DNA of 64,000 nt from Planctomycetia bacterium (lineage in GTDB: Bacteria; Planctomycetota; Planctomycetia; Pirellulales; UBA1268): NCBI GenBank assembly GCA_014192425.1, contig BJHK01000004.1:124001-188000 (forward strand), written 5' to 3'. This document shows positions 17,091-26,341 of this stretch, piece after piece. The translations under genes were made by a program, and so were the position numbers. The notes beneath the pieces were generated by a model. The model worked only from the letters and a program-made list of their open reading frames with translations, made no database searches and was not told the DNA's origin. Numbering within the stretch: the first letter of the stretch is position 1; the number at the start of each line of letters is the position of its first letter.

Positions 17091-17366
17091 TCACCGGGGC
17101 TTGGTGACTGCAAACTCCTCGTCCGCGATCGTCTCCAGCATGAGCAGCCGTTCGAAGACACCCATGGCGTTGGTTTTGTCGTTCACGGCCTCGATCAAGA
17201 CATCTCGAATCTCACCGTCAGTGAGGTCGAGCCCCGTCTCTCGGCGAATGGCGAGAATCAACACCCGTTCTTCGCCACGATTGTAGTCGCCGAGCAGCCA
17301 GGCCTTGATTGCCGAAATGGCATCGAGGTGTTCGAGACGGTCGTAGGGATCTTGCTTCGTGAGCAT
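17091..17366 (-). CDS. Small soluble protein of unknown function
   Basis: 91 residues, acidic and helical, without signal or membrane segment. A clean ATG start (MLTKQDPYDRLEHLDAISAI) and a normal amino-acid mix make it coding-like, and its base composition is lower in GC than its neighbours. It stands alone on the minus strand. I recognise no family. Confidence 0.62.
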   Translation of the reverse strand: MLTKQDPYDRLEHLDAISAIKAWLLGDYNRGEERVLILAIRRETGLDLTDGEIRDVLIEAVNDKTNAMGVFERLLMLETIADEEFAVTKPR

Positions 17367-17597
17367 CGCTGGCTTCTCCTTGTTGACTTCTCCATGTCAT
17401 ACGAGCGGGATCCTAGCGATCGATTGTGAGCGGAATACGACTCACGAAGATCTAAAACTTGGCGCGGGTATGCTCCGCGGGTCCGCGGAGCCGCCTGATG
17501 ACCGCCCAGTCGATGACCGACTACATCGGGCAGCATGTTCACGGCAGGCTGCAGGATTGGCTCCGGCGCAGGCTGTGCACTCCCTGGCATGGTGGCG

Positions 17598-18413
17598 ATG
17601 AAACGGCTTCCCGCCCATCACACGGCGTCGGTCTGGCGGTGCAGGGCTGCGGTCGCGCTGCTCTCCATCTGGCCGGTTGACGCGGTCGCCGCAGGGATCA
17701 CGCCGCGCGACGGCTACACCGCCGTCGCCGCCCTCTCATCGCCCCACGCCGTGCAGGCAGCGGCCGCCGACCGGGACACCGTGTATGCGATCTCGAGCAC
17801 GGTGGTCGCCCGCTACGACCGCTGCACCGCCCGGCTCCTCGACGTCGCGACCGGCCCCGACACCCGGCATCTCAACAGCGGTTTTCTCCATGACGGCAGG
17901 CTGTATCTCGCGCATTCCAACTATCCGGAGTCGCCCCCCGAGTCGGACATCAGAATGATCGATCCCGCCACCGGCCGCCTGGAGGTGTTCCACCGCTTCA
18001 CGGACCCTCCGGGCAGCCTGGTATGGTGCGTGAAGCGGGAGGAAGCCTGGTGGTGCTGCTTCGCCCACTACGGCGCCGAGAATCACCGCACGATGCTCGT
18101 CCAATACAGCGAAGGATTCGACCGGGAGATCCGCCGCGTCCGGTTTCCGGCGAAGGTTGTCGCTGACTGGGATGGCATGAGCGGCTCCGGCGGCCTGTGG
18201 ATGGGCGACACGCTGCTGGTCTCGCACCATCATCACCGCGTCCTCTACAGGCTGGCGGTTCCGCGGGACGGGGAGGAGCTCGAGTTGGTCGAGGCCCTGC
18301 ACTGCCCTTTCCCCGGGCAGGGCATCGCCGCCGACCCGGCGACGGGGGGGCTCGTGGGCATCGACCGCGCCTGCCGCCGCGTGCTGTTCGCGCGGCCGGT
18401 GAAAGGCGAGTGA
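17598..18413 (+). CDS. Secreted protein, possibly beta-propeller-like
   Basis: About 271 residues with a signal-like N-terminus ending near WPVDAVAAG. The rest is rich in beta-strand-type blocks with repeated Asp/Gly turns (DGYTAVAALSSPHAVQAAA, IRMIDPATGRLEVFHRF, GLWMGDTLLVSHHHHRVLYR). This suggests a partial beta-propeller, but no blade repeat can be proved by eye. The ATG at 17598 has GGTGG upstream; an ATG at 17589 is an alternative. No operon partners. Confidence 0.68.
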   Translation: MKRLPAHHTASVWRCRAAVALLSIWPVDAVAAGITPRDGYTAVAALSSPHAVQAAAADRDTVYAISSTVVARYDRCTARLLDVATGPDTRHLNSGFLHDGRLYLAHSNYPESPPESDIRMIDPATGRLEVFHRFTDPPGSLVWCVKREEAWWCCFAHYGAENHRTMLVQYSEGFDREIRRVRFPAKVVADWDGMSGSGGLWMGDTLLVSHHHHRVLYRLAVPRDGEELELVEALHCPFPGQGIAADPATGGLVGIDRACRRVLFARPVKGE

Positions 18414-18617
18414 AGACCCTGCAGCCGCCCCACGCAAAAGATACTACCGGGAGCATCCAATAGTTGACAGAACGCTGCGACGGTTCGGGGCTGCCCATGC
18501 CCCGCTTGCCGGACGTTCACTCCGGCCCTCCAGCCGGCGGCACAGCCGGGATCGCTTGATCTGGTCCGCCTGGGCCTGCGTCAGCGTCGGCACGGCGGCA
18601 CGCTGGAGATACACTGC

Positions 18618-18932
18618 ATGCATCAGATTGGTGGGGACGTCAACGTGTACCGGCGTGAAGGCAGAGGTGAGAAGGATGTGGCACACCTTGTGCGCCGTGC
18701 AGAAATTGGTGCCAGCCTTTGCGACGTTGCAAGCTGGACGATTGGGGGCATGACCGCCACAGCCGTTGAGCGATTGCTGGAAACGATCGACGAAGAAGAC
18801 GCCATCCGTCCCCGAGACCCGAACCACGACCGTCTCATCAACCCATTACCGGACGACATCGAGATCGAGCTCGGCGTCCTTGAACTTCCTGGCGATCGTC
18901 CGATGGCTCTTCTATTGACCGATGAAAAGTAA
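18618..18932 (+). CDS. Possible small acidic protein
   Basis: 104 residues with a GGAG ribosome-binding site eight bases before the ATG. The second half is acidic and well balanced (VERLLETIDEEDAIRPRDP, LPDDIEIELGVLELPGDRP). The first half (DVNVYRREGRGEKDVAHLVR) is basic. An overlapping minus-strand frame (18444-18827) is Cys/Pro-rich and less protein-like. The local GC is lower than average, so it may be a transferred gene or a fragment. Confidence 0.4.
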   Translation: MHQIGGDVNVYRREGRGEKDVAHLVRRAEIGASLCDVASWTIGGMTATAVERLLETIDEEDAIRPRDPNHDRLINPLPDDIEIELGVLELPGDRPMALLLTDEK

Positions 18933-19117
18933 ATTCATGAGCGGCAGCGACAAATCCCCGTCGCGATGCGACGGCAGACCATGAATGGTTTATTCATGCC
19001 TCAACAAGCGTTGGCTTTTGGTAACACCAAACGCTGTCATGCTGCGAGGAGTGGAGACATGCAACGGGATTCCAACGCGGTTGATCGGCCGCTCTGGCGG
19101 AGTCGCATCGAGTAGGA

Positions 19118-19420
19118 ATGGCGTGCACGGCGGTTCGTGAGGCTCGCCGATCCGCGCCGACTCGGCAAGACGACGCGATCGCCGCCGACCACTTCCCCGA
19201 CGTGCATGTGCTGGCCACCGGGTCGTCGATGCTCGGCGCCAGCGCCCGGTTTCGCGACACGCTCGCCGGGCGGAAGCGCACGGTCCGTCTGCTGCGAGGA
19301 TCGGCAGTCGTGGACCACCCGCCACAATGGTTCCTGAACTGTACCTGCTCCTCGTCAAGCACGATCGCTTCGTCGACGCGAAACCGAACCTCAAAAATCC
19401 CTGTTTTTCAGGGTGACTGA
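19118..19420 (+). pseudogene. Remnant of a DUF4143-type AAA ATPase gene
   Basis: One frame carries FPDVHVLATGSSMLGASARF followed by RDTLAGRKRTV. That is the segment in DUF4143/AAA_14 ATPases where the second strand-sensor region reads as LATGSS...FRDSL.GRK. Just upstream, in a different frame (from 19137), PRRLGKTT resembles the Walker A of the same family. The ~150 residues that should lie between are missing. Downstream the homology stops. The scar is therefore a deletion derivative with a frameshift, next to a tRNA gene. The 479-bp gap 18933-19411 contains nothing else I can name. Confidence 0.55.
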
Positions 19421-19486
19421 CGGGACTTGAACCCGCGACCCTCGGTACCACAAACCGATGCTCTAACCAACTGAGCTACAGTCACC
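19412..19486 (-). tRNA. tRNA-His (GUG)
   Basis: On the minus strand the acceptor stem GTGACTG pairs with CAGTCAC, and a G precedes it as the -1 residue typical of tRNA-His. The D-arm TAGCTCAGTTGGTTAGAGCA, anticodon loop TTGTGGT (anticodon GTG) between TCGGT and ACCGA, and T-arm GCGGG-TTCAAGT-CCCGT are all intact. No CCA is encoded. Confidence 0.95.
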
Positions 19487-19734
19487 GCGTTGCTGAAATC
19501 ATACCATTCCGCCCGTTCGCTTTCACTCCCCGCAGCCCAACGCCCGGCAGAGTGCCGACCGGACCTGCGGCGGCCCCCACGCCGAGGCCCACGATCCCGG
19601 TGCGAACGACGGCGGAAACTGACATGGCGAATGTTCCCTCGAGGATCGAGGCGGACTATCATGCGAAAATCACGGCGGGCAAACGAAAGGCCCGCAGGAC
19701 CAGGCATCCAAACGTCCGCGGGAGTCAGGCGACC

Positions 19735-19995
19735 ATGCCACAGCAGACGGAATCGCAGCCCGCCGATCCAACGCCGACCGACGGCAAGGCTCCGGACGAA
19801 AAGAAGCCCTGCAACACACTCCCCGAAGTGGCGAGCGAGCGCGACAACGACATCGTCGAGCGGATCGGCGTGCTCATCGAGCATGCCGACATCGCGGGCC
19901 CCGACTGGATCAAAGACGTCCTCGGGACCGCCAGGCAAACGATCGTCGATCTGCGGACCGCCGCTGCGGTGCGAGACCCGTCACGGCGGCCCTGA
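19735..19995 (+). CDS. Small hypothetical protein
   Basis: 86 residues from ATG 19735. An N-terminal Gln/Pro/Asp-rich stretch is followed by a helical, acidic part (NDIVERIGVLIEHADIAGPD and WIKDVLGTARQTIVDL). The frame is open further upstream, with an in-frame ATG at 19624, but that part is Arg/Lys-rich and less convincing. It lies downstream of tRNA-His on the other strand. No family recognised. Confidence 0.5.
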   Translation: MPQQTESQPADPTPTDGKAPDEKKPCNTLPEVASERDNDIVERIGVLIEHADIAGPDWIKDVLGTARQTIVDLRTAAAVRDPSRRP

Positions 19996-20032
19996 CGGGC
20001 GGCACGGCGCAGGGCTCACTGATCCGCTTCCG

Positions 20033-20902
20033 TCACTCGGCCCGGGCGACGACCCGCGCCCGGCCGGCGTCGTATTCGCCGTCGCCCCCCGGCTCCTCGG
20101 CCGTGACGACGAACATCGTCGGCCCCTGAACCGGTGCCTGCGGCAGAATCGGTACGACGACCTCGCCCACGTCTTCGGCCACCTGGAAGACGCCGCCGGA
20201 GATCGGCTTGCCGCGACTGCCGTCCAGGATCCAGATCCGATACTGATTCCGGCCAGGCTCGCTCCGCGCCAAACCCTTGACCCGGAGGAAGCCACGACGC
20301 CGCTGATCGCTCCAGACCACGTCGCCGTCCGCGTCGGCCTGCTCGTCTGAGCCAGCGGCCGCGACGCAGTCGATCGTCTGCGCGTCCCGCACGCTGGCGA
20401 GCATCTCGTCGCGCTGCAGCGCCGGTGTCGGCAGCCGCGTCGGCGGCACCTCGGGCACGCGCGGCGCGACCTGCGGCGGATCCTGCGCGATCACCGGCTC
20501 GGGATCCGGCGCGGAGTCCTTGTCGCGGCCCGGACCAGCCACCATGAACAGCACGCATGCCGCCGCAGCGACGGTCCCGAGCAGCATCAGGCCGCCACGC
20601 AATTCCACCGGCAGCCAGGCATGCCGGCCCGGCACCACGGCTTCCCCGGCGGCAAACCGCCGGGCGTCGCCCCGCAGCCGCGCGCGGAGTTCGACCGGCA
20701 TCGCGCCGTGAACTCCGGCAAGCGCCACGGCCGTCTCCGCCGCGAGCCTATCGAACTGCTCCCGATCGGCGACGCTGCCGCTGGCGAGCAGGTCGGCACA
20801 CTCCCGCTCCTCGGCTGCGTCGAGTCCGAACAGGGCCTTGTCGGCCAGCAGGTCGAGCAGCCGGCCGTCGGCGCCGTGCCGGTCATCGTGATCTGTGCTC
20901 AT
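20033..20902 (-). CDS. RskA-type anti-sigma factor
   Basis: About 289 residues. The N-terminal part (LLADKALFGLDAAEERECAD) resembles the anti-sigma docking segment. One membrane span (ELRGGLMLLGTVAAAACVLFMVAG, near residue 105) is followed by an extracytoplasmic RskA domain ending in QYRIWILDG, PISGGVFQV and TMFVVTAEEPGG. Such proteins hold the ECF sigma at the membrane until a signal triggers release. The start overlaps the sigma stop in an ATGA arrangement, confirming the pair. Confidence 0.88.
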   Translation of the reverse strand: MSTDHDDRHGADGRLLDLLADKALFGLDAAEERECADLLASGSVADREQFDRLAAETAVALAGVHGAMPVELRARLRGDARRFAAGEAVVPGRHAWLPVELRGGLMLLGTVAAAACVLFMVAGPGRDKDSAPDPEPVIAQDPPQVAPRVPEVPPTRLPTPALQRDEMLASVRDAQTIDCVAAAGSDEQADADGDVVWSDQRRRGFLRVKGLARSEPGRNQYRIWILDGSRGKPISGGVFQVAEDVGEVVVPILPQAPVQGPTMFVVTAEEPGGDGEYDAGRARVVARAE

Positions 20903-21468
20903 GGTTTTCGCGCCGTCGACGGCGTCTCCTCGAAGGTGTCGTCCGCGGCCTCGCGCCGCACCAGGTCGCGCAGCCTGATCAGGCCGCGCCTGGCATGTGA
21001 TTTGACGGTGCCCATCGGCATGCCGGTCCGCTCCGCGATGGTAGCCTGCGAACAGCCCTCGCCGAGGGCCAGCCGCAGCACCAGCCGCTCTTCGGGGCGC
21101 AGGCTCTCCAGCAGCCGGCTGACGTGGCGAAACTCGTCGCGCATCTCGACCGCGCAGGCGGCGGCGGGCTGGGCCATCTCGCCATGATCCTCCAGCCGTT
21201 GAAAGCGGGGCCGGACGGTCTGACGGCGACGGCGATCGATGAGGCGACGACGGGCGATCATGGCGATGAACGTGGTTTCGGAGGCAACCGCCGGATCGAA
21301 CCGGCCGGCATGCTTCCAGACGTCGATGAATATCTCCTGCACCGCCTCTTCCGCATCCTCACGCCCGGCGGTCATCCGCAGCGCCAGCGACCAGACCATG
21401 CCGCCGTACGTGCCGAGGCATTCCTCCATGGCTTTCGGCAGCCCTGCGGCCACTTTGGCGAGGATCAT
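20899..21468 (-). CDS. ECF-subfamily RNA polymerase sigma factor
   Basis: 189 residues. Region 2 shows YGGMVWSLALRMTAGREDAE and VQEIFIDVWKHAGRFDP. Region 4 shows LESLRPEERLVLRLALGEG followed by the helix-turn-helix ERTGMPMGTVKSHARRGL. It directs RNA polymerase to stress-type promoters and is inhibited by the RskA-like protein encoded next. It is probably autoregulated, though I could not identify a GAAC-type -35 box in the 317-bp upstream region with confidence. Confidence 0.93.
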   Translation of the reverse strand: MILAKVAAGLPKAMEECLGTYGGMVWSLALRMTAGREDAEEAVQEIFIDVWKHAGRFDPAVASETTFIAMIARRRLIDRRRRQTVRPRFQRLEDHGEMAQPAAACAVEMRDEFRHVSRLLESLRPEERLVLRLALGEGCSQATIAERTGMPMGTVKSHARRGLIRLRDLVRREAADDTFEETPSTARKP

Positions 21469-21785
21469 GGAACGGCTCGTTCATCCGCGGACGTGTCTGG
21501 CAGACGGCTGCGTTCCGAGCATACCCCGTCATGGAACACCGGCCGGCGGGCTGAACGACCCGGTCCAAGAATCCCTTCGCAGGCCGGCCAGGGCCGGATG
21601 CACGACCCGTCCAGACCCCCGCGGAGGGCCTGTTTACGCCGGCGAATACCCGTTTTGTGGCACCCTGTGCCAGTGCCGCTTTCCCGGTCGGTGCCCCGGA
21701 ACTGCCATTTCCTCCGCCTGCCCGGGACGCTTCAATTTGGCTCCGTTCGCGATCCACGGTCTCCCCGTCACGCACCAGGCCCGCC
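21469..21785. promoter_or_regulatory. Divergent promoter region, ECF sigma / E2-like acyltransferase
   Basis: The 317 bases hold the start signals of two divergent genes. GC-rich short inverted segments (CCGGCCGGCGG, GGCCGGCCAGGGCCGG) are visible, but no standard promoter, terminator or small gene. Confidence 0.35.
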
Positions 21786-22562
21786 ATGCACCCACCGGTC
21801 CAGATCGCACCCATGAGCGGCCCGCGCGGGTGCGTGGCCGATATCGCCGTCGTTGCCCGGGATCTCCCCCTGTTTCCCGTCGACCGCTGGCTGCACGTGG
21901 GGCCCGTCGCCGAGGCTCGGTCGAGGGCGGCTGCCCGGATCGGCTGGGCCGCCATCTTCCTCAAGGCGTACGGCATCGTCGCCGCGGAGATGCCGGTGCT
22001 GCGAACGTGGGTGGTGCGCGGGCTGCGGCGCAGGCTGGCGACGGCGGCGGAGAGCGTCGCCACGCTGGCGGTCAACCGGCGCGAGGAAGACGCCGACCGG
22101 CTCTGCTTCGGCCGCCTGCACCGGCCGGATGCCGTCCCGCTCGCCGCCATCCAGCAGTTCGTGGACGACTGCCAGACCCGTGATGTCGCCGAGATGTTCA
22201 AGCGACAGGTGCAGCTGGAGATGCTGCCGGGCTGGCTGCGGCGCACCGTCCTGCGCTGGAACCTCCACTCACCGTCGCCCAAGCGGCCCAGTCGGCTCGG
22301 CACCTTCAGCCTCTCGACGCTCGCCGGCTTCCAGGCCTTCAACCGTTTCCATCCGACGCTCTGCACGACGAGCCTGGCCTACGGGCCGCTGGAGCCGGAC
22401 GGCCGTTGCCTCGTGACGATCATCGCCGATCATCGCGTTCTCGACGGCGCCGCGGTCGCCGCAGCGCTCGTCCGGCTCGAGCAGGTACTCGCCACGCAGA
22501 TCGCCGCCGAGCTCACAACGGCCCGGCAGCCTGCGGCCGGTCGTCCCGGAGCCGCCGCCTGA
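21786..22562 (+). CDS. Standalone E2-like (2-oxoacid dehydrogenase acyltransferase/CAT-fold) protein
   Basis: About 258 residues. The C-terminal portion carries LVTIIADHRVLDGAAVAAAL, matching the catalytic DHRVxDG motif of dihydrolipoyl acyltransferases and chloramphenicol acetyltransferases. The N-terminal lipoyl and subunit-binding domains of true E2 proteins are absent. Preceding segments (RIGWAAIFLKAYGIVAAEMP and FSLSTLAGFQAFNRFHPTL) fit the trimerising CAT fold. It likely transfers an acyl group from CoA or another carrier to an unknown acceptor. No E1/E3 genes are nearby. The 3' end overlaps the convergent rarA by 50 bases. Confidence 0.72.
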   Translation: MHPPVQIAPMSGPRGCVADIAVVARDLPLFPVDRWLHVGPVAEARSRAAARIGWAAIFLKAYGIVAAEMPVLRTWVVRGLRRRLATAAESVATLAVNRREEDADRLCFGRLHRPDAVPLAAIQQFVDDCQTRDVAEMFKRQVQLEMLPGWLRRTVLRWNLHSPSPKRPSRLGTFSLSTLAGFQAFNRFHPTLCTTSLAYGPLEPDGRCLVTIIADHRVLDGAAVAAALVRLEQVLATQIAAELTTARQPAAGRPGAAA

Positions 22563-23850
22563 TCTCGGCGAGCCGCCGGCCCAGTTCCCCCTCCAGCCCG
22601 CGATCGGTCGGCTCGTAGTAGGTCTTCTCCACGCCCAGGTAATCCTGCGCGGCGATGCCATCCGGCGCGTCGTGGGCGTAGGCATAGCCCTGGCCGTGGC
22701 CAAGCCGCTTCGCGCCGGCGTAATGCTTGTCCTGCAGGTGCCTGGGCACCGGGATCACCGCCTGCTCCCGGACGTCGCGGCGGGCGGCGCCGATCGCCGT
22801 CGTGCAGGCGTTGCTCTTGGGCGCCAGCGCCAGGTAGATGACCGCCTGGGCCAGCGTCAGCTGGCACTCGGGGAGCCCCACGAACTCGGTCGCCTGCATT
22901 GCCGCCACGGCGATCACGAGCGCCTGCGGATCGGCGTTGCCGACATCCTCGCTGGCGAGGATCACGAGCCGGCGGGCGAGAAACCGCACGTCCTCGCCTC
23001 CCTCGAGCATCCGTGCCAGCCAGTAGAGTCCGGCGTCGGCATCGCTGCCGCGGATGCTCTTGATGAGGGCGCTGGCACAGTCGTAGTGGGTGTCGCCCGC
23101 GTCGTATCGGAGGGCCTTCCGCTGCACGCTCTCGCGGGCGAGGTCGAGCGTGAAGACGAGCGGCCGCGCGGCGCTCGACAGGACGCCGATCTCCAGGGCG
23201 CCGAGCGCCCGTCGCGCGTCGCCGTCGGCCGTCTCGACGAGAAACTCGCGGGCCTCGGGCGTGAGCGCGACCTGCTCGGCGCCGAGTCCATGCTCCCGGT
23301 CGGCCACCGCGCGGTCGAGGATCGCCGCCACGTCGTCGCGGCCGAGGCTCTCCAGTTCGAAGATCCGGCTTCGGCTGACGAGGGCGCTGGTGAGGGCGAA
23401 GAACGGATTCTGCGTCGTGGCGCCGATGAGCGCGATGACGCCGCTCTCCACGTCGGGCAGGAGGACGTCCTGCTGGGCCTTGTTGAAGCGGTGGATCTCG
23501 TCGATGAACAGGCAGGTCCGCTGGCCGTCGTCCTCGAGCCGGCGCCGGGCGGCGTCGAGCACGTCGCGGACGTCCTTGACGCCGGAGGCAGTGGCGGAGA
23601 GCTCGACGAACCGGCGCTTCGTCTCGCGGGCGATGATTTCGGCCAGCGTCGTCTTGCCGACCCCGGGCGGGCCATAGAGGATCACCGAGCCGAGCCGGTC
23701 GGCCTCGATGAGCCGGCGCAGCAGCGTTCCGGGGCCGACGATCTTCGCCTGCCCGACGTAATCGGCCAGCCGCCGGGGCCGCATCCGCGCGGCGAGCGGG
23801 GCGGCGCGGGCGAGGTTGGCGGCGCGCGAGGCGGCGAACAGGTCGGGCAT
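22513..23850 (-). CDS. rarA: Replication-associated recombination protein A (RarA/MgsA), AAA+ clamp-loader-like ATPase
   Basis: About 445 residues. PLAARMRPRRLADYVGQAKI is followed by Walker A YGPPGVGKTTLAEI near residue 63, Walker B TCLFIDEIHRFNKAQQD near 116 and sensor 1 LIGATTQNPFF. The C-terminal tetramerisation part holds DAGLYWLARMLEGGEDVRF and the conserved IPVPRHLQDKHYAGAKRLGH. RarA acts at stalled replication forks. The start ATG 23850 gives the family's usual short N-terminus. The gene is convergent with the acyltransferase. Confidence 0.95.
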   Translation of the reverse strand: MPDLFAASRAANLARAAPLAARMRPRRLADYVGQAKIVGPGTLLRRLIEADRLGSVILYGPPGVGKTTLAEIIARETKRRFVELSATASGVKDVRDVLDAARRRLEDDGQRTCLFIDEIHRFNKAQQDVLLPDVESGVIALIGATTQNPFFALTSALVSRSRIFELESLGRDDVAAILDRAVADREHGLGAEQVALTPEAREFLVETADGDARRALGALEIGVLSSAARPLVFTLDLARESVQRKALRYDAGDTHYDCASALIKSIRGSDADAGLYWLARMLEGGEDVRFLARRLVILASEDVGNADPQALVIAVAAMQATEFVGLPECQLTLAQAVIYLALAPKSNACTTAIGAARRDVREQAVIPVPRHLQDKHYAGAKRLGHGQGYAYAHDAPDGIAAQDYLGVEKTYYEPTDRGLEGELGRRLAEIRRRLRDDRPQAAGPL

Positions 23851-23966
23851 CGTGGTCGGCTCGTGGGTCCACCCGCCGACGTGACACGCGGACGGCGGGG
23901 CAGACGGAATGTCTTCCCCTCATCGTACCCGATGCAGGAACGACGCCCGTGCGGACGTGCCGCCGC

Positions 23967-26093
23967 TCAGTCGAGCTCGAGCTGCTGGAGGAAATCGTCG
24001 AGCTCGCGGCGGGCCGCCTGCTCCTTCTGGATCAGTACGGTGATCTCCTTCCGCAGCACGTCCACCCGGTCCTCCTGCTCCGTCATCTTGCGGACGTACT
24101 TGAGATACAGCTCGTTGTTCCGGTCCAGGTTTCCCATGTTCTGCCGGAGACGGTTCTGCTCCTGCTCCACCACCTGGATCTCACGCTCCTTCTCCTGCTT
24201 CGTCCGCACGATCTCCTCGATCCCACGCTTCTTCGCCAGCACCTGCCCGAGCGCGTCCTTGACCCGCTGGCTCGGCACCTTGCTCTGCACGAAGATTCCG
24301 ATCTGCCCGGCGTCGATGTTGGACAGCGCGATCCGCTGCTCCCCCGGCTGCTCCTCCACCACCTCCAAGGTCGCCGGCTTCCCCGGCTCCGCCAGCACCG
24401 CGAACCGGTAGCGATCGCGGGTCGTCTCCGCCGTCTTCTCCGGCGCCACGAGCTTCCAGTTGCCCCCGTCACGCGGATGCTCCACCAGCATCTTCACCGG
24501 CTTAGACCCCGAGTTCTTGATCTCGAAGACCTTCTTCCGCGTCGCCTTCCGCGTGACCACCAGCGTCCCCTTCACGATCTTCACCGCCAGCATCTCGTCG
24601 GCCTGCGACTGGGTCCGCGGGTTCACCTCCACGTCCAGGTCGATCGCGTAACTCAGGAGCCGCTCGCTGCCGGGCGCCATGTCCTCGACTCGCGAGTCGC
24701 CCGCGTAGCCCCCCGCCTCGAACACGGTCAGCGGGCCCTGCATCAGATTCAGCTTCGTCGAGTTCACCAGCCGCAGCCCGGCCAGCGGGTGCTTCGCCAG
24801 CACCCGCTCGTCGTAGATCGCGACCTTCTCCACCTCCACACCCTCCGCCACGATCGGCAGCATCGCCGACCGCTGCCGGTCGATCGTCACGGGCCTCTCG
24901 ATCTCGTAGCGGAACAGTTCGCCGAGGTTCTCGCCCGCCGCCAGGCTGCGGATGCTCTCGGCGGCGGAGAACATGTCCTTGGCTTGCTGCGCGCGTCTCC
25001 TGGTGTCGCTGGTTTCGTTTTCTTGTTTCGCAGCACCTTTATCGGCCTCTTTTCCACCACCGCCGCCGCCGGCGATTCGGCTGGCCTTCGCCGCCAGCGG
25101 CGATTCGGCTGGCCTGCCCTTACCTTCGGCCCGGCCGAACTCCCGCTCGGCGTCCACCAGATCCTGCCCGTAGACCTGCGGGAGGAGCGACGCATACAGC
25201 TCCGGCACGACCCGCGGCCGGGGCACGTACAGCGGCTGGTAGAGGTCCATCGTGAACGAGATCGGCCGCCCGCTCACCAGCGACATCCGCACATCCTTCC
25301 AGTCCTGGTCCGTCGTGTTCTCCACGATCGCCCAGCCCTGGAGCCGGGCCTTTGTCCGCTGCTCGCCCGCCGCCGGCTCGTCCAGCACCAGCCGGTAGCT
25401 CGTCTTCCAGAGCGGTGACTCCTGCACGTAGCCCACCCGCACGTTCCGCTGACCCTTCCCCGTGAATTGCAGCACCACCGACTTCTTGTCGTTGTCGTGC
25501 CCCAGCGCCAGCACCGCGAGCGCCTTTTCCAGCTCCCCCTGCAGCCGCTTGTCCACGAGCCGGATCTCGGTGATCGCGTCGAGGGCCAGCGTCCGCAGGC
25601 CGCCCGCCGTGAGGAGCGTCAAAAATTCCTTCTCGACCGTCTGCTTCTCGCCCGCGGGAACCGTGCGCCGCTCCACGCCCACGATCGTCCCCGCCATCCG
25701 GTTGGCGGCGTCGAGTTCCACCTTCTCGCCGCGCAGCCGGCCGATGATCTGCCCCAGCGACGGATTGTCGGTGAGGTTCACCGCGAACGTCCCCAGCGTC
25801 TTCGTGATCGGATCGCGGGAGGCGTAGCTCACCGTCGAGACGCTCCCGCCGTCGAGGTCCTCCAGCACCATGCTCTTGAGCAGGTCGTTGACGTCGGCCG
25901 CCGGAAACTTCATCTCCACCATCGCGTCATCGGTCACCTTCCCCGTGTGCTGGAAGAAGCCGACGCCCGACGTGAACAGCGCCACCCGCTCCAGCGGCAG
26001 CCGGTCGGCGCCCGACTGCGGCTCGGCACCCACGGTCATGCTGCACGCCAACGCCAGACCGGCGGCGAGGAGGCAGTTCGAAGTGGCTGACAT
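23967..26093 (-). CDS. Secreted DUF4139 domain protein
   Basis: About 708 residues with a signal peptide (CLLAAGLALACSMTVGAEPQ). The N-terminal half begins RVALFTSGVGFFQHTGKVTD. DUF4139 follows, with SPLWKTSYRLVLDEP, GWAIVENTTDQDWKDVRMSL and LVSGRPISFTMDLY. A linker near residues 330-400, rich in Gly, Lys and Glu and lower in GC than its surroundings, splits the domain. The C-terminal ~90 residues are coiled coil (QEKEREIQVVEQEQNRLRQN). These proteins are widespread in planctomycetes and of unknown cell-envelope function. ATG 26093 is chosen because the signal peptide starts there. Confidence 0.85.
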   Translation of the reverse strand: MSATSNCLLAAGLALACSMTVGAEPQSGADRLPLERVALFTSGVGFFQHTGKVTDDAMVEMKFPAADVNDLLKSMVLEDLDGGSVSTVSYASRDPITKTLGTFAVNLTDNPSLGQIIGRLRGEKVELDAANRMAGTIVGVERRTVPAGEKQTVEKEFLTLLTAGGLRTLALDAITEIRLVDKRLQGELEKALAVLALGHDNDKKSVVLQFTGKGQRNVRVGYVQESPLWKTSYRLVLDEPAAGEQRTKARLQGWAIVENTTDQDWKDVRMSLVSGRPISFTMDLYQPLYVPRPRVVPELYASLLPQVYGQDLVDAEREFGRAEGKGRPAESPLAAKASRIAGGGGGGKEADKGAAKQENETSDTRRRAQQAKDMFSAAESIRSLAAGENLGELFRYEIERPVTIDRQRSAMLPIVAEGVEVEKVAIYDERVLAKHPLAGLRLVNSTKLNLMQGPLTVFEAGGYAGDSRVEDMAPGSERLLSYAIDLDVEVNPRTQSQADEMLAVKIVKGTLVVTRKATRKKVFEIKNSGSKPVKMLVEHPRDGGNWKLVAPEKTAETTRDRYRFAVLAEPGKPATLEVVEEQPGEQRIALSNIDAGQIGIFVQSKVPSQRVKDALGQVLAKKRGIEEIVRTKQEKEREIQVVEQEQNRLRQNMGNLDRNNELYLKYVRKMTEQEDRVDVLRKEITVLIQKEQAARRELDDFLQQLELD

Positions 26094-26341
26094 GATGAAA
26101 CTCCTCGGATGATGACGGTCACGATCGACGGCGGGCCACGCGCCCCGACGATGCCTTCGCTCCCCGGCCGGGGCCGGTTGCACGCACACGGGGACCCGAC
26201 AAGGTCACCCAGCCGGTTGGACGCCCGGGCCCGGAAAAAAGTTCCCGGGCGGCCGAGCAGTCGGCGCACGGCATGAAATCGGCGCCCGGCGCCGATTGAC
26301 CCAGGCCCCATGAATGCACACTGCCGACGTATAGTCGTGGC

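Noticed and set aside
18464-18469. TTGACA promoter box
   Set aside because: No -10 element at 16-18 bp spacing.
18444-18827. 127-aa minus-strand frame
   Set aside because: It overlaps the plus-strand acidic frame, which has a better ribosome-binding site and composition; neither is certain.
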